From Selenihalanaerobacter shriftii (GTDB lineage Bacteria; Bacillota; Halanaerobiia; Halobacteroidales; Acetohalobiaceae): a DNA stretch of 64,000 nucleotides. The DNA lies in contig NZ_FUWM01000007.1 of the NCBI RefSeq assembly GCF_900167185.1, positions 1 through 64,000 of the forward strand. The letters run 5' to 3'. The translations under genes were made by a program, and so were the position numbers. The notes beneath the pieces are model-generated. The model searched no databases and had not been told where the DNA came from. It worked only from the letters and a program-made list of their open reading frames with translations. Shown one piece after another: positions 44,526 through 52,530 of this stretch (position 1 is the first letter of the stretch; every line of letters starts with the position of its first letter).

Positions 44526-44551
44526 AATTATCCTCCTAAATTACTTCTACT

Positions 44552-45361
44552 TTATCTACATATTCCACGTTGTGCATTTCTTAAGAAACGTAAGAAATGT
44601 TCAATTTCCGGACTACTATCTAACTCTTGATCCATCTTTTCAATAGCCTGTGAAATATTTAGACTAGAACGATATAGATATTTATAAGCAGTCTTAATCT
44701 CTTTACGTAATTCAGGTGTAATACCATTTCTTCGTAATCCTATTACATTAATACCATTTACTGTCGCTGGATGACCATCAACTAAGATATAAGGTGGAAC
44801 ATCTTTTACTACTTTAGAATGAGCTCCTACCATAGCCATCTTTCCGATTCTTACAAATTGATGAATTCCTGTTAACCCAGAAATAACTGCTGAATCTTCA
44901 ATCATAATATGTCCTGCTAAGTTGACAGCATTAGACATGATAATATTATCACCTAATTGACAATCATGAGCCACATGACAGTAAGCCATGAGTAAGTTAT
45001 CATTACCTATCTTAGTCTCTCTACCGCCTTCTTCAGTTCCACGATGAATCGTTACATATTCTCGAATTGTATTGTCATCCCCAATAGTTAAATAACTCTC
45101 TTCTCCATGATATTTTAAGTCTTGAGGCTCTAAACCAATGGAAGCACCTGTAAAGAGCTTATTATTCTTTCCAATCTCTGTCCAGCCATCTATTACAACA
45201 TGTGCACCTATTTCTGTTCCTTCACCAATCTTTACATTTTCACCAATTACAGAATAAGGCCCAATTTCTACATCTTTACCAATCTCTGCGTCAGAATGAA
45301 CTACCGCCGTTTCATGGATATTAGCTATGTGTACAACATTATTCCTCTGATTTGTCTTCAT
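44552..45361 (-). CDS. lpxA: UDP-GlcNAc acyltransferase LpxA
   Basis: 269 residues. A left-handed beta-helix of hexapeptide repeats (about 12-195) with GASIGLEPQDLKYHGE, VTIHRGT, the catalytic His in MAYCHVAHDCQLG, and GLTGIHQFVRIGKMAMVGAHSKV, then a helical C-terminus. It starts lipid A synthesis. GAGGGAGGAAG ribosome site. Confidence 0.97.
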   Translation of the reverse strand: MKTNQRNNVVHIANIHETAVVHSDAEIGKDVEIGPYSVIGENVKIGEGTEIGAHVVIDGWTEIGKNNKLFTGASIGLEPQDLKYHGEESYLTIGDDNTIREYVTIHRGTEEGGRETKIGNDNLLMAYCHVAHDCQLGDNIIMSNAVNLAGHIMIEDSAVISGLTGIHQFVRIGKMAMVGAHSKVVKDVPPYILVDGHPATVNGINVIGLRRNGITPELRKEIKTAYKYLYRSSLNISQAIEKMDQELDSSPEIEHFLRFLRNAQRGICR

Positions 45362-45411
45362 TATTCTTCCTCCCTCAAATCTGATCCATAGTTCGAATTT
45401 AATTAAGAATA

Positions 45412-45843
45412 CTATTTACCTTGAATTGCAAACATTAATCTAGCTTCAGCTACAATCTCATCATCTACTAGAGCTTTCGTCGACACCTTACCAATTCTCC
45501 CTCTTAACTTTAATACTTCAGCTTCAATTATTAATTGGTCACCTGGTATAACAGGCTTTCTAAATCTAGCCTTATCTATCCCAGCAAAATAAGGGACCTG
45601 CTCTTCTTCACTATCTTTATTATCCAGCATTACAAAGCCACCTACTTGAGCCATGGCTTCAATAATCAATACCCCAGGCATAACTGGATGTCCTGGATAA
45701 TGGCCATTAAAAAACTCTTCATTGGTTGTTACATTCTTTAAACCTACAACTCTTTCTCCTTCCTCAAACTCCAAAATTCTATCAACTAATAAAAAAGGAT
45801 AACGGTGTGGTAAAATCTCTTTAACTTCATTTATATCTAACAT
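45412..45843 (-). CDS. fabZ: 3-hydroxyacyl-ACP dehydratase FabZ
   Basis: 143 residues, hot-dog fold. LPHRYPFLLVDRILEFEEGE, the catalytic His in FFNGHYPGHPVMPGVL and the Glu in IIEAMAQVGG. It works in fatty acid elongation and balances the 3-hydroxyacyl pool used by LpxA. The lpxC-fabZ-lpxA order is common in diderm bacteria. Confidence 0.97.
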   Translation of the reverse strand: MLDINEVKEILPHRYPFLLVDRILEFEEGERVVGLKNVTTNEEFFNGHYPGHPVMPGVLIIEAMAQVGGFVMLDNKDSEEEQVPYFAGIDKARFRKPVIPGDQLIIEAEVLKLRGRIGKVSTKALVDDEIVAEARLMFAIQGK

Positions 45844-45877
45844 AATTCATCCTCCTCTTATGCTTTACCTCGCTTAA

Positions 45878-46720
45878 CTACTGGTCAAATAAGTAGCTTT
45901 TAATATTTTTAGCTAATTTAACATTCAGTTTATGACCTGAACGCACAGCAATAATATGTCCTTTAAAAGGTGGAATCAATGACAGATCACCAACTAAATC
46001 TAAAATCTTATGTCTAACAATCTCATCAGGAAATCTTAAATCATTAATAACTTCATCTTCCTCAATTAAAATAGCATTTTCTAAACTACCACCTAATGCT
46101 AACCCCCGAGCCTGTAAATCCTCTATTTCTTGTGCAAACCCAAAAGTTCTACAAGGTGCTAATTCATCTCTAAAAACTTCCTCATTTATAATAAATTCTC
46201 CAAATTGATTACCTATAGCAGAATGTTCAGAAACAAAAGTATAACTAGTCTTAAAACTAACAAAAGGTAAGACAACTAAGTAGGCGTCACCTTCTCTAAC
46301 CCAAATTATTTCATCAATTTTATAAACTTTTCTTTTAGAATCTAATTCTTCAATGCCTGCCTCATATAAAAGTTCTAAAAAAACCTTAGCACTACCATCA
46401 GTGACTGGAACTTCCTCAGCATTAATTTCAATTAACAAATTATCTATACCAGCACCATTTAACGCTGATAATAAATGTTCTACAGTGCTAATTCTATATT
46501 CATCAGTTCCAATAGTGGTAGATCGATTAGTAGCCACTACATTATCTACTTCTGCTTTTATTTCTGGTTTTCCTGGTAAATCCACTCTTTTAAATATTAT
46601 ACCACTATCAGCCGGTAATGGTTTACAAGTTATTTTTACATTTTGACCTGTATGCAATCCTACACCGTCATACGAGATCGACTCTTTTAAAGTCTGTTGT
46701 TTCTCCGAATTTGAGCGCAT
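45878..46720 (-). CDS. lpxC: UDP-3-O-acyl-GlcNAc deacetylase LpxC
   Basis: 280 residues. TLKESISYDGVGLHTGQNVK opens the protein. Zinc ligands are His82 in STVEHLLSAL and His237/Asp241 in RHKILDLVGD. It performs the committed lipid A step. GAAAGGAGG ribosome site. It follows the ABC ATPase gene with a 74-bp gap and no obvious terminator, so it probably shares the promoter at 50052-50080. Confidence 0.97.
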   Translation of the reverse strand: MRSNSEKQQTLKESISYDGVGLHTGQNVKITCKPLPADSGIIFKRVDLPGKPEIKAEVDNVVATNRSTTIGTDEYRISTVEHLLSALNGAGIDNLLIEINAEEVPVTDGSAKVFLELLYEAGIEELDSKRKVYKIDEIIWVREGDAYLVVLPFVSFKTSYTFVSEHSAIGNQFGEFIINEEVFRDELAPCRTFGFAQEIEDLQARGLALGGSLENAILIEEDEVINDLRFPDEIVRHKILDLVGDLSLIPPFKGHIIAVRSGHKLNVKLAKNIKSYLFDQ

Positions 46721-46794
46721 GACTGCCTCCTTTCTTGATAACTTTTAATTAATTCCATAAAAATCTATCATTCTCCTGCAATTATTCATAAAAT

Positions 46795-47532
46795 TTATTT
46801 ATATTCAAACAACTCTTTATACTTCTTACCAATTTTAGATGTTGGTTCAGTAAAAACTTTTTCAGGGTCTCCTCTTTCTACTATTCTTCCTTGATCCATT
46901 AATAAGATTCTGTCTGAAACTTTATAAGCAAAATCTATCTCATGAGTTACAATTATAATACTCTTATCTTGAGTAGAAGTAATAGATTCTAAAACCTCTA
47001 AAACTTCTCTTACTAAGATTGGGTCTAAAGCAGCAGTTGGTTCATCTAGTAACATTAAACTAGATTTTAAAGCCAAACTTCGAGCAATCCCCACACGTTG
47101 TTTTTGGCCTCCACTTAAATCTTGAGGATAACTATCAGCAAAATCTCTCAAATGAACTTGATCTAAACTTTTTCTAACTCGTTTTTTAACTTCTTCTTTA
47201 GATAAATCCTGTTTCATCAATGCTAACATAATATTATCAAAGACTGTTAATCTATTGATTAAATTGAAACCTTGAAAAACAAAACCTATATCTTGTCTAA
47301 TCTTTAATAATTCTGGTTTATGCAATCTTAAAATATCCTTACCCTTATATATAATATGACCAGAATCTGGTTCTGTTAGTCGATTTATGCACCTAATAGT
47401 AGTAGACTTCCCACAACCACTAGGGCCCATAATGGTTAAAGTTTCTCCTTTTTGAGCACTAAAGTTAATTCCTTTTAATACTTCTAATGTACCATAAGAC
47501 TTGTATAGATTACAAACTTCTAACATTAGCAT
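46795..47532 (-). CDS. ABC transporter ATP-binding protein, partner of the large permease
   Basis: 245 residues. Walker A MGPSGCGKSTT at about 35-45, VFQGFNLINRLTVFDNI in the Q-loop region, signature DLSGGQKQRVGIARSLA, Walker B MLLDEPTAALDP and the switch THEIDFA. By wording it is of the polar-amino-acid/LolD-like class (RCINRL). No binding protein or classical amino-acid permease is adjacent; the only partner is the big permease 33 bp upstream. That points to a mechanotransmission-type export system rather than nutrient uptake. The start is uncertain (47532 or 47526), with only a weak GATGTGAT ribosome site. Confidence 0.85.
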   Translation of the reverse strand: MLMLEVCNLYKSYGTLEVLKGINFSAQKGETLTIMGPSGCGKSTTIRCINRLTEPDSGHIIYKGKDILRLHKPELLKIRQDIGFVFQGFNLINRLTVFDNIMLALMKQDLSKEEVKKRVRKSLDQVHLRDFADSYPQDLSGGQKQRVGIARSLALKSSLMLLDEPTAALDPILVREVLEVLESITSTQDKSIIIVTHEIDFAYKVSDRILLMDQGRIVERGDPEKVFTEPTSKIGKKYKELFEYK

Positions 47533-47565
47533 ATCACATCATTTCTAAATATCAAGTGTTTCCCA

Positions 47566-50028
47566 TCACTTAAATATCATTTGTCTCCTATTTAATAATG
47601 TTAAAAAACCTGGCCTTCCATTAGGAATTGCAATTTCATGCATGATCTCAGTATATTCTAGCCCTAATGCTTCTCCAGCTAAGATTTCTGACTCATCTAT
47701 AGGATTAATAGCCGTAGCTTTCTTAGCAGCTAAAACTCCTAATACTGCACCAACTATAAATATAGACCCTACACCTAAATAAGGTAACTTTGCTTTCGAA
47801 ATATAAAATATACTACTTAAAAGTAATCCACCTAATAACATACCATATAAATAACTCGATTTTAAAAACCTAACAAACCTTCTGTCTTCTTGTGACTTCA
47901 TCTTTTGAATAGTTACCATAACTAAAGTCTGGTCCACAAATAAGACTAGCCCTGTAAAGATTAATGCTATTAAAGCAGTCAATGTCTCTCTAACCTCTCC
48001 TAATATCCTATATAGTTCTCCTCGGACATTAGGTTTAATTATTCCTACTTTAGTAAATACTTGATTAACTGGTAGTCTTGTGAAATAATTATTAACTACC
48101 TTTTTTAATCTACTCTTATCTATTTTATTATTTATTAAAAAGTAAGCTGCATCCCCAGGAACAACTTGACCTGCTAAATACTTATTCAATAACTGAATAG
48201 TTCCTGTGATTTCTTCATCTTTAAGATTCGGTAATGTAGTCTGAAGATATCTCAACTGTTCACTTATTAAACCAAAGTTTAATTTATCTAATTTTAATAA
48301 ACCTTCCCTTAGGTTTAGTAATTTTTCCTCTAGTTGGGATTGATTGATATTATTTAATCCCTTAACTGTGTCTCCTATATTACCCGACACAACTTTAAAT
48401 AATTCATTTATCTCTTTAGAACTAATCTTTGAATTAGCACCAGCTTGTAATACTTTCTTAAAGGATTCTAATTTATTATTCCAATTTCTTAATTTATTTA
48501 AAAGTGGATTGTACTGGTTTATCTTACCAACAATTGTATCTGTTTGACTAGTAACTTGTTGCCTAAGTTGATGAATAGATTTTCTTAATTCAATTAATCG
48601 CTTATTATCAGCTCCTGCTAAAGATAAAAGCGTCACCTGTTTCTCTAAGTTTCTTTCAAAAGTTCTAAAGTTTGAATCCATATGCAGCAATTCTTCTTGC
48701 AATGAATCTAGCCTTGTCAGACTAGCCTCTAAACTAGTAGTTATATCAGTTATCTTACTTACTATATCCAAGAATTCCTTTATATCTTTTTGATTATTCA
48801 ATGCAAAATCATTTAATTTATTCTTTTGTTTAGTTAAGTCAGATTTTAAGTTTCCTACTTTATCTAACCCATCTTGATAACTATTTAACCATGTTAATAA
48901 CTTTTGATTAATCTGTTCAGCGTTAGTCAAAATACCACTTAATTTAGGGACTACTTCTTCAGTCTCATCTGCTGCTTTCTTTAATAAAAATCGCGGTCTT
49001 TTAACTTCAACTTTACCTACTTTTTTAGTGATTTTACCTGAGTTATCAAGTAAATATACATATTCTCTAGTAATTTGTGAACCATCACCTTGAGTTATCA
49101 AAGTTTTTAATACACCCTCTTTTATCTCTAATGGTGTCAGCTTAATAGACTTAGAAGTAGCCTTTTCCCCAATGTCTAAAGTTTCTTTTCCCTGACCAGC
49201 TATTACTAAGTTATTCCCTTTATCAATTTGTAAGTCATCTGGTATTTCTACCTGAACAATAGTTGCATATTTTAATAAAAAACTCTTCATCTGATTCATA
49301 GTTTTAACTAAATCATCTAAATTAGCTCTTTGACCAGCACCTAAGCCTTTTATATCACTAGAAGAAAATTCATCTTTTAGTTGATTACGTAAGTCATTAC
49401 TCATTTTAGCTATTTTTTCTGAATCTTCTTCAATAGGAAACCTTAATTGTAATACTTCATATTCATCTAAAATTTCTTCTATTTCACTTTTAGCTGAATT
49501 TAAATCAGTAGTCGACTTAAAGATTACTTCTAAACCTGAACTTACTGATAAGACAAAGTCAACCTCTGGTATGGCAGAAAACTTTTTAATTAAAATTTGA
49601 TTAACATTCCCTACCATTCCCTGTATAGAAAGTTTAGGTTCAGTTATTAAGGAAACATTCTCTAAACCTACTATCTGTTCATATTCATCTTCAATTCTAG
49701 AAAAAACTTCTCTATTTCTAAATTCATCATCTATCTGCAAGAAATAGTTAGCTTTTCCAGCTACAGTTATTCCTTTCTTTAATTCTGAACCTGGCAACTC
49801 TTTAGCTACCTTCTTTTTAACCTTTCTATAAGTTGAATCATTCATTTCTTGACTAATAGTTAATAAGAAATCATATTTACCATAATCACCCAAAATACCA
49901 TCAACTGTATCACCAAAATATTTATCTGCTAAATAACCTATGCCTGCAGCTAAACTACTACCGATTAATAACACAACAATCAACCAGATTAATAGATCTT
50001 TACGAAATTCATGTCTTAAAATCTCCAT
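47566..50028 (-). CDS. Large four-TM ABC permease with giant coiled-coil periplasmic domain
   Basis: About 820 residues. One N-terminal helix (about 11-33), some 650 extracytoplasmic residues, then three helices (about 683-706, 724-743, 750-766). This is the topology of MacB/LolCE/FtsX-type permeases. The end (KKATAINPIDESEILAGEAL) also resembles the arginine/Pro-containing tail of that superfamily. Unlike them, the periplasmic region is far larger and holds long coiled coils (about 370-600). ATG at 50028 is chosen because AGGAGTG lies six bases upstream. A promoter stands at 50052-50080. The gene leads into its ATPase and lpxC. I know no characterised member; export or extraction of an envelope lipid or lipoprotein is inferred. 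Confidence 0.72.
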   Translation of the reverse strand: MEILRHEFRKDLLIWLIVVLLIGSSLAAGIGYLADKYFGDTVDGILGDYGKYDFLLTISQEMNDSTYRKVKKKVAKELPGSELKKGITVAGKANYFLQIDDEFRNREVFSRIEDEYEQIVGLENVSLITEPKLSIQGMVGNVNQILIKKFSAIPEVDFVLSVSSGLEVIFKSTTDLNSAKSEIEEILDEYEVLQLRFPIEEDSEKIAKMSNDLRNQLKDEFSSSDIKGLGAGQRANLDDLVKTMNQMKSFLLKYATIVQVEIPDDLQIDKGNNLVIAGQGKETLDIGEKATSKSIKLTPLEIKEGVLKTLITQGDGSQITREYVYLLDNSGKITKKVGKVEVKRPRFLLKKAADETEEVVPKLSGILTNAEQINQKLLTWLNSYQDGLDKVGNLKSDLTKQKNKLNDFALNNQKDIKEFLDIVSKITDITTSLEASLTRLDSLQEELLHMDSNFRTFERNLEKQVTLLSLAGADNKRLIELRKSIHQLRQQVTSQTDTIVGKINQYNPLLNKLRNWNNKLESFKKVLQAGANSKISSKEINELFKVVSGNIGDTVKGLNNINQSQLEEKLLNLREGLLKLDKLNFGLISEQLRYLQTTLPNLKDEEITGTIQLLNKYLAGQVVPGDAAYFLINNKIDKSRLKKVVNNYFTRLPVNQVFTKVGIIKPNVRGELYRILGEVRETLTALIALIFTGLVLFVDQTLVMVTIQKMKSQEDRRFVRFLKSSYLYGMLLGGLLLSSIFYISKAKLPYLGVGSIFIVGAVLGVLAAKKATAINPIDESEILAGEALGLEYTEIMHEIAIPNGRPGFLTLLNRRQMIFK

Positions 50029-50044
50029 TAACCTCACTCCTATC

Positions 50045-50080
50045 CTTATCAATTATAACATCTAAGATAAAAGGCGTAAA
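50045..50080 (-). promoter_or_regulatory. Promoter of the ABC system and lpxC run
   Basis: TTTACG (50075-50080) and an extended -10 TGTTATAAT (TATAAT at 50052-50057) with 17 bases between, on the minus strand. The predicted start is about 17 bases before the ATG, just past the terminator at 50112-50148. Confidence 0.6.
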
Positions 50081-50111
50081 TAGGATAATTAATGTAATTA
50101 ATGGATATTGC

Positions 50112-50148
50112 AATAAAAAAATAACCTCCTAGTAAAAACTAGAAGGTT
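50112..50148 (-). terminator. Intrinsic terminator of the YjbH-like gene
   Basis: AACCTTCTAGT and ACTAGGAGGTT (minus strand, one wobble) with a four-base loop and then TTATTTTTTT. It begins about 20 bases after the stop codon. Confidence 0.88.
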
Positions 50149-50167
50149 ACCATTTATATACTCTAAT

Positions 50168-50821
50168 TTAAAAACTATTATTAAAATTAATTCCAGCTGA
50201 AAGATCTGACATATCAGTTACTGCTACATTAAAATCAAATTGTGAATTTAACTTAAATTTAGCTCCTGCATTTAAATCATGGTCATTATATTCTAACATT
50301 AAAGTCGTTACTGGCATCTTAAATTGGTTTTGCTTAGAATCAGATATAGAAACTGGATTAAGAGTCTTACTCAAACCAGCAAAAATTCCATCAAATCTGC
50401 CATTACCGATTCCTATATGACCCCTTAATCCGTAATAATTAAAATTCTTACTAGCTGTTATATATAAATCTTCATCGGTTAATCCCATGGCCAATGCCGG
50501 TTGCTTCTTATTTTCTTCCATAAATTGCATTTTAGCATTCAAAACCACATCATCATCTTGTAGATTATTGTCATACCAATAACCAGTTAACCCTAATTCA
50601 ATATTATCATCTACTCCGTAATTAAGTAACATGACATCTCCATTCTCAACTACCTCATAACCTAATGTTAAATCCCCAGTCTGCTGTATATCCGCAGTAG
50701 GAATAGTAACTAAACCGCTAAATCCATTCTGAGTAGCAGTTAAAGCTAAAGCACTACTACCTAGCCCTAACACTAAACATAGTGTAACCATCATTACTAA
50801 ATTCATCTTTTTACTTAGCAT
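50168..50821 (-). CDS. YjbH-like small outer-membrane barrel protein
   Basis: 217 residues. Signal peptide to ALA, then GFSGLVTIPTADIQQTGDLT, the opening typical of YjbH/DUF940-type barrels, followed by about ten alternating strands. It ends in phenylalanine (GINFNNSF). At about 190 mature residues it would form a small barrel. It lies between lpxD and the ABC permease but has its own terminator and possible regulator site, so it may be independent. Function unknown; export of a glycan or lipid is possible by family resemblance. Confidence 0.72.
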   Translation of the reverse strand: MLSKKMNLVMMVTLCLVLGLGSSALALTATQNGFSGLVTIPTADIQQTGDLTLGYEVVENGDVMLLNYGVDDNIELGLTGYWYDNNLQDDDVVLNAKMQFMEENKKQPALAMGLTDEDLYITASKNFNYYGLRGHIGIGNGRFDGIFAGLSKTLNPVSISDSKQNQFKMPVTTLMLEYNDHDLNAGAKFKLNSQFDFNVAVTDMSDLSAGINFNNSF

Positions 50822-50870
50822 ATTTAATTCTCCTTTTAGTTTATTTTATACTTTGCTTTGTACTATATAT

Positions 50871-50893
50871 AATATACTGTATATACTGTTATC
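50871..50893. promoter_or_regulatory. Direct repeat of ACTGTATAT type upstream of the YjbH-like gene
   Basis: ATATACTGT occurs twice with a 9-bp period about 50-70 bases before the ATG. Compare 6366-6383. TATAAA is found between it and the ribosome site as a possible -10. Confidence 0.35.
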
Positions 50894-50909
50894 ATTTATG
50901 TGATTGCCA

Positions 50910-51956
50910 TCACTCATTAGGACTACTATCTATTTTGTTTTCTAACTCTTTTACTTCTCTTTTTAATTTATTTAATTCTTTAATTAAATTTGGCAGCTTG
51001 CGTCTAGCAGCTTTAACCCTCATCTCAGATTTATGATCTCTAGCTGGATAACCTGAATAAAAAGAATCAGACGGAACATCTTTAGTAACAATACTCTGAG
51101 CAGCTACCGTAACATTATCACCCACTGTTAGATGACCAATTACACCAGCCTTCCCTGCTAGTGTCACCCAATCTCCTAATTGAGCACTACCAGCAATCCC
51201 TACTTGCGCAATTACAAGACAGTTTCTTCCTAGCTTAACATTATGAGCAATATGTACCAAGTTATCAACCTTAGTACCTTCTCCAATAATTGTAGAACCA
51301 GTAGCAGCCCGATCTATAGTCACATTAGCTCCTAGCTCAACCTTATCTTCAATGATTACATCTCCTAATTGCGGAACTTTATAATGCTCTGTATCAGTGC
51401 TCTCATAGCCATATCCATCACTACCAACCACAGTTCCAGCCTGAATAATAACTTCAGAACCAATCTTAGTTTCAGCATTAATCACTACATTAGGATGTAG
51501 TAAAGTATTATCACCTATTGATACCTGGCTTCCAATATAAACCCCTGCTGCTATTCTAGCTCCATCTCCAATCTTACTACCCGATTCTATAGTCACATTA
51601 GGACCGATAGAGATATCATCACCTAATTCTACATCATCAGCAACCACCGCAGTAGGATGAATTTGATCAATTTTAAATAATTCTGGAGTAAAATTTTGAG
51701 CAATCTTAGCAAATGCTAATCTAGGATTATCAACTTTTATCAATGCTTTATTTGGAACAGTTTCACACTCATGAGTAACTATAATTGCAGAGGCAGGACT
51801 AGCTAGAGCTTTATCCAAGTAATTTGGATTTTGAGCAAAAGTAAGCTCTCTATTTTCAACATCATTAACCCCTCCTACACCAATTATCTCTAGGGTAGGA
51901 TCACCTTCTAATTCACCATCTACTATTTTTACTAGATCCTCTAACAGTAAGGACAA
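50910..51956 (-). CDS. lpxD: UDP-3-O-acylglucosamine N-acyltransferase LpxD
   Basis: 348 residues. An N-terminal uridine-binding domain (about 1-100, LTFAQNPNYLDKALASPASA) is followed by a hexapeptide beta-helix with VVGSDGYGYE, ANVTIDRAATGST and the catalytic His region VDNLVHIAHNVKLG. A C-terminal coiled coil (LIKELNKLKREVKELENKI) ends the protein. TTG start with GGGAGG nine bases upstream. It lies after three OmpH-like genes, as skp-lpxD do in proteobacteria. Confidence 0.96.
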   Translation of the reverse strand: MSLLLEDLVKIVDGELEGDPTLEIIGVGGVNDVENRELTFAQNPNYLDKALASPASAIIVTHECETVPNKALIKVDNPRLAFAKIAQNFTPELFKIDQIHPTAVVADDVELGDDISIGPNVTIESGSKIGDGARIAAGVYIGSQVSIGDNTLLHPNVVINAETKIGSEVIIQAGTVVGSDGYGYESTDTEHYKVPQLGDVIIEDKVELGANVTIDRAATGSTIIGEGTKVDNLVHIAHNVKLGRNCLVIAQVGIAGSAQLGDWVTLAGKAGVIGHLTVGDNVTVAAQSIVTKDVPSDSFYSGYPARDHKSEMRVKAARRKLPNLIKELNKLKREVKELENKIDSSPNE

Positions 51957-51985
51957 GTTCTACAACCTCCCACTAAAAACTAAAT

Positions 51986-52022
51986 CTAGTAAGCTCCTTA
52001 GATAATCTAAAAAGCTTACTAG
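51986..52022 (-). terminator. Internal hairpin between the last OmpH-like gene and lpxD
   Basis: CTAGTAAGCT and AGCTTACTAG pair over ten bases with an inner TTAGA/TCTAA pair, followed some bases later by GTTTTTAG on the minus strand. A partial terminator or attenuator is likely. Confidence 0.5.
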
Positions 52023-52078
52023 GTATAATATTCCTTAAAACTCCCTTAATTATAAGATTAATTAGTTAGAGTTTTAAA

Positions 52079-52501
52079 TTACTCTAATGATTTAATAACT
52101 TGGTCAGTAATATTTATTCCTCCATATTGCACTTCTGCTTTGCGAACTACTATATCAATCTTTTCTTCTTTAGCTACTTTTTTAACAGCTTCTTGAATAG
52201 TCTTTCTTAATTTCTTTTCCATCTCTTCCTTAATCTTTTGACTTTGTTTATAAGCTTTTTGTCGTTCATCTTTTAACTTCTCTTCATCTTTAATATCTTG
52301 TAGCTTAGCTTCATATTCAGATTGCAGTTCTTTTAACTTTTGGTCTAAATTTTGTTGATATTTCTGGACTTGCTTACTCTCTTCTACAACCTTCTTCATA
52401 TCTACTATGCCAATTTTTTGTTTTTGGGAAGTGCAGCCTGTAACTAACACCAATAATGCAATAGCTAATAAAAGTAGCTTTAATGACTTATTAACCTTCA
52501 T
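52079..52501 (-). CDS. OmpH/Skp-like lipoprotein (third in the set)
   Basis: 140 residues. Signal peptide with lipobox LVTGC, so the mature protein should be lipid-anchored. KIGIVDMKKVVEESKQVQKY begins the OmpH domain, followed by a coiled-coil hairpin (about 50-105) and the family end IDIVVRKAEVQYGGINITDQ. Skp chaperones barrel precursors in the periplasm; an anchored form is unusual. It is the smallest of three consecutive homologues. Confidence 0.87.
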   Translation of the reverse strand: MKVNKSLKLLLLAIALLVLVTGCTSQKQKIGIVDMKKVVEESKQVQKYQQNLDQKLKELQSEYEAKLQDIKDEEKLKDERQKAYKQSQKIKEEMEKKLRKTIQEAVKKVAKEEKIDIVVRKAEVQYGGINITDQVIKSLE

Positions 52502-52530
52502 CTAACATCCTTCCTTCCCTATATACCTAT

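Noticed and set aside
46795-47532. Amino-acid importer ATPase (GlnQ)
   Set aside because: The sequence class is similar, but no substrate-binding protein or small permease is adjacent, and the 33-bp linked partner has export-type topology.
47566-50028. MlaD-type MCE protein
   Set aside because: No MCE domain wording is found after the first helix, and three C-terminal helices do not fit MlaD.
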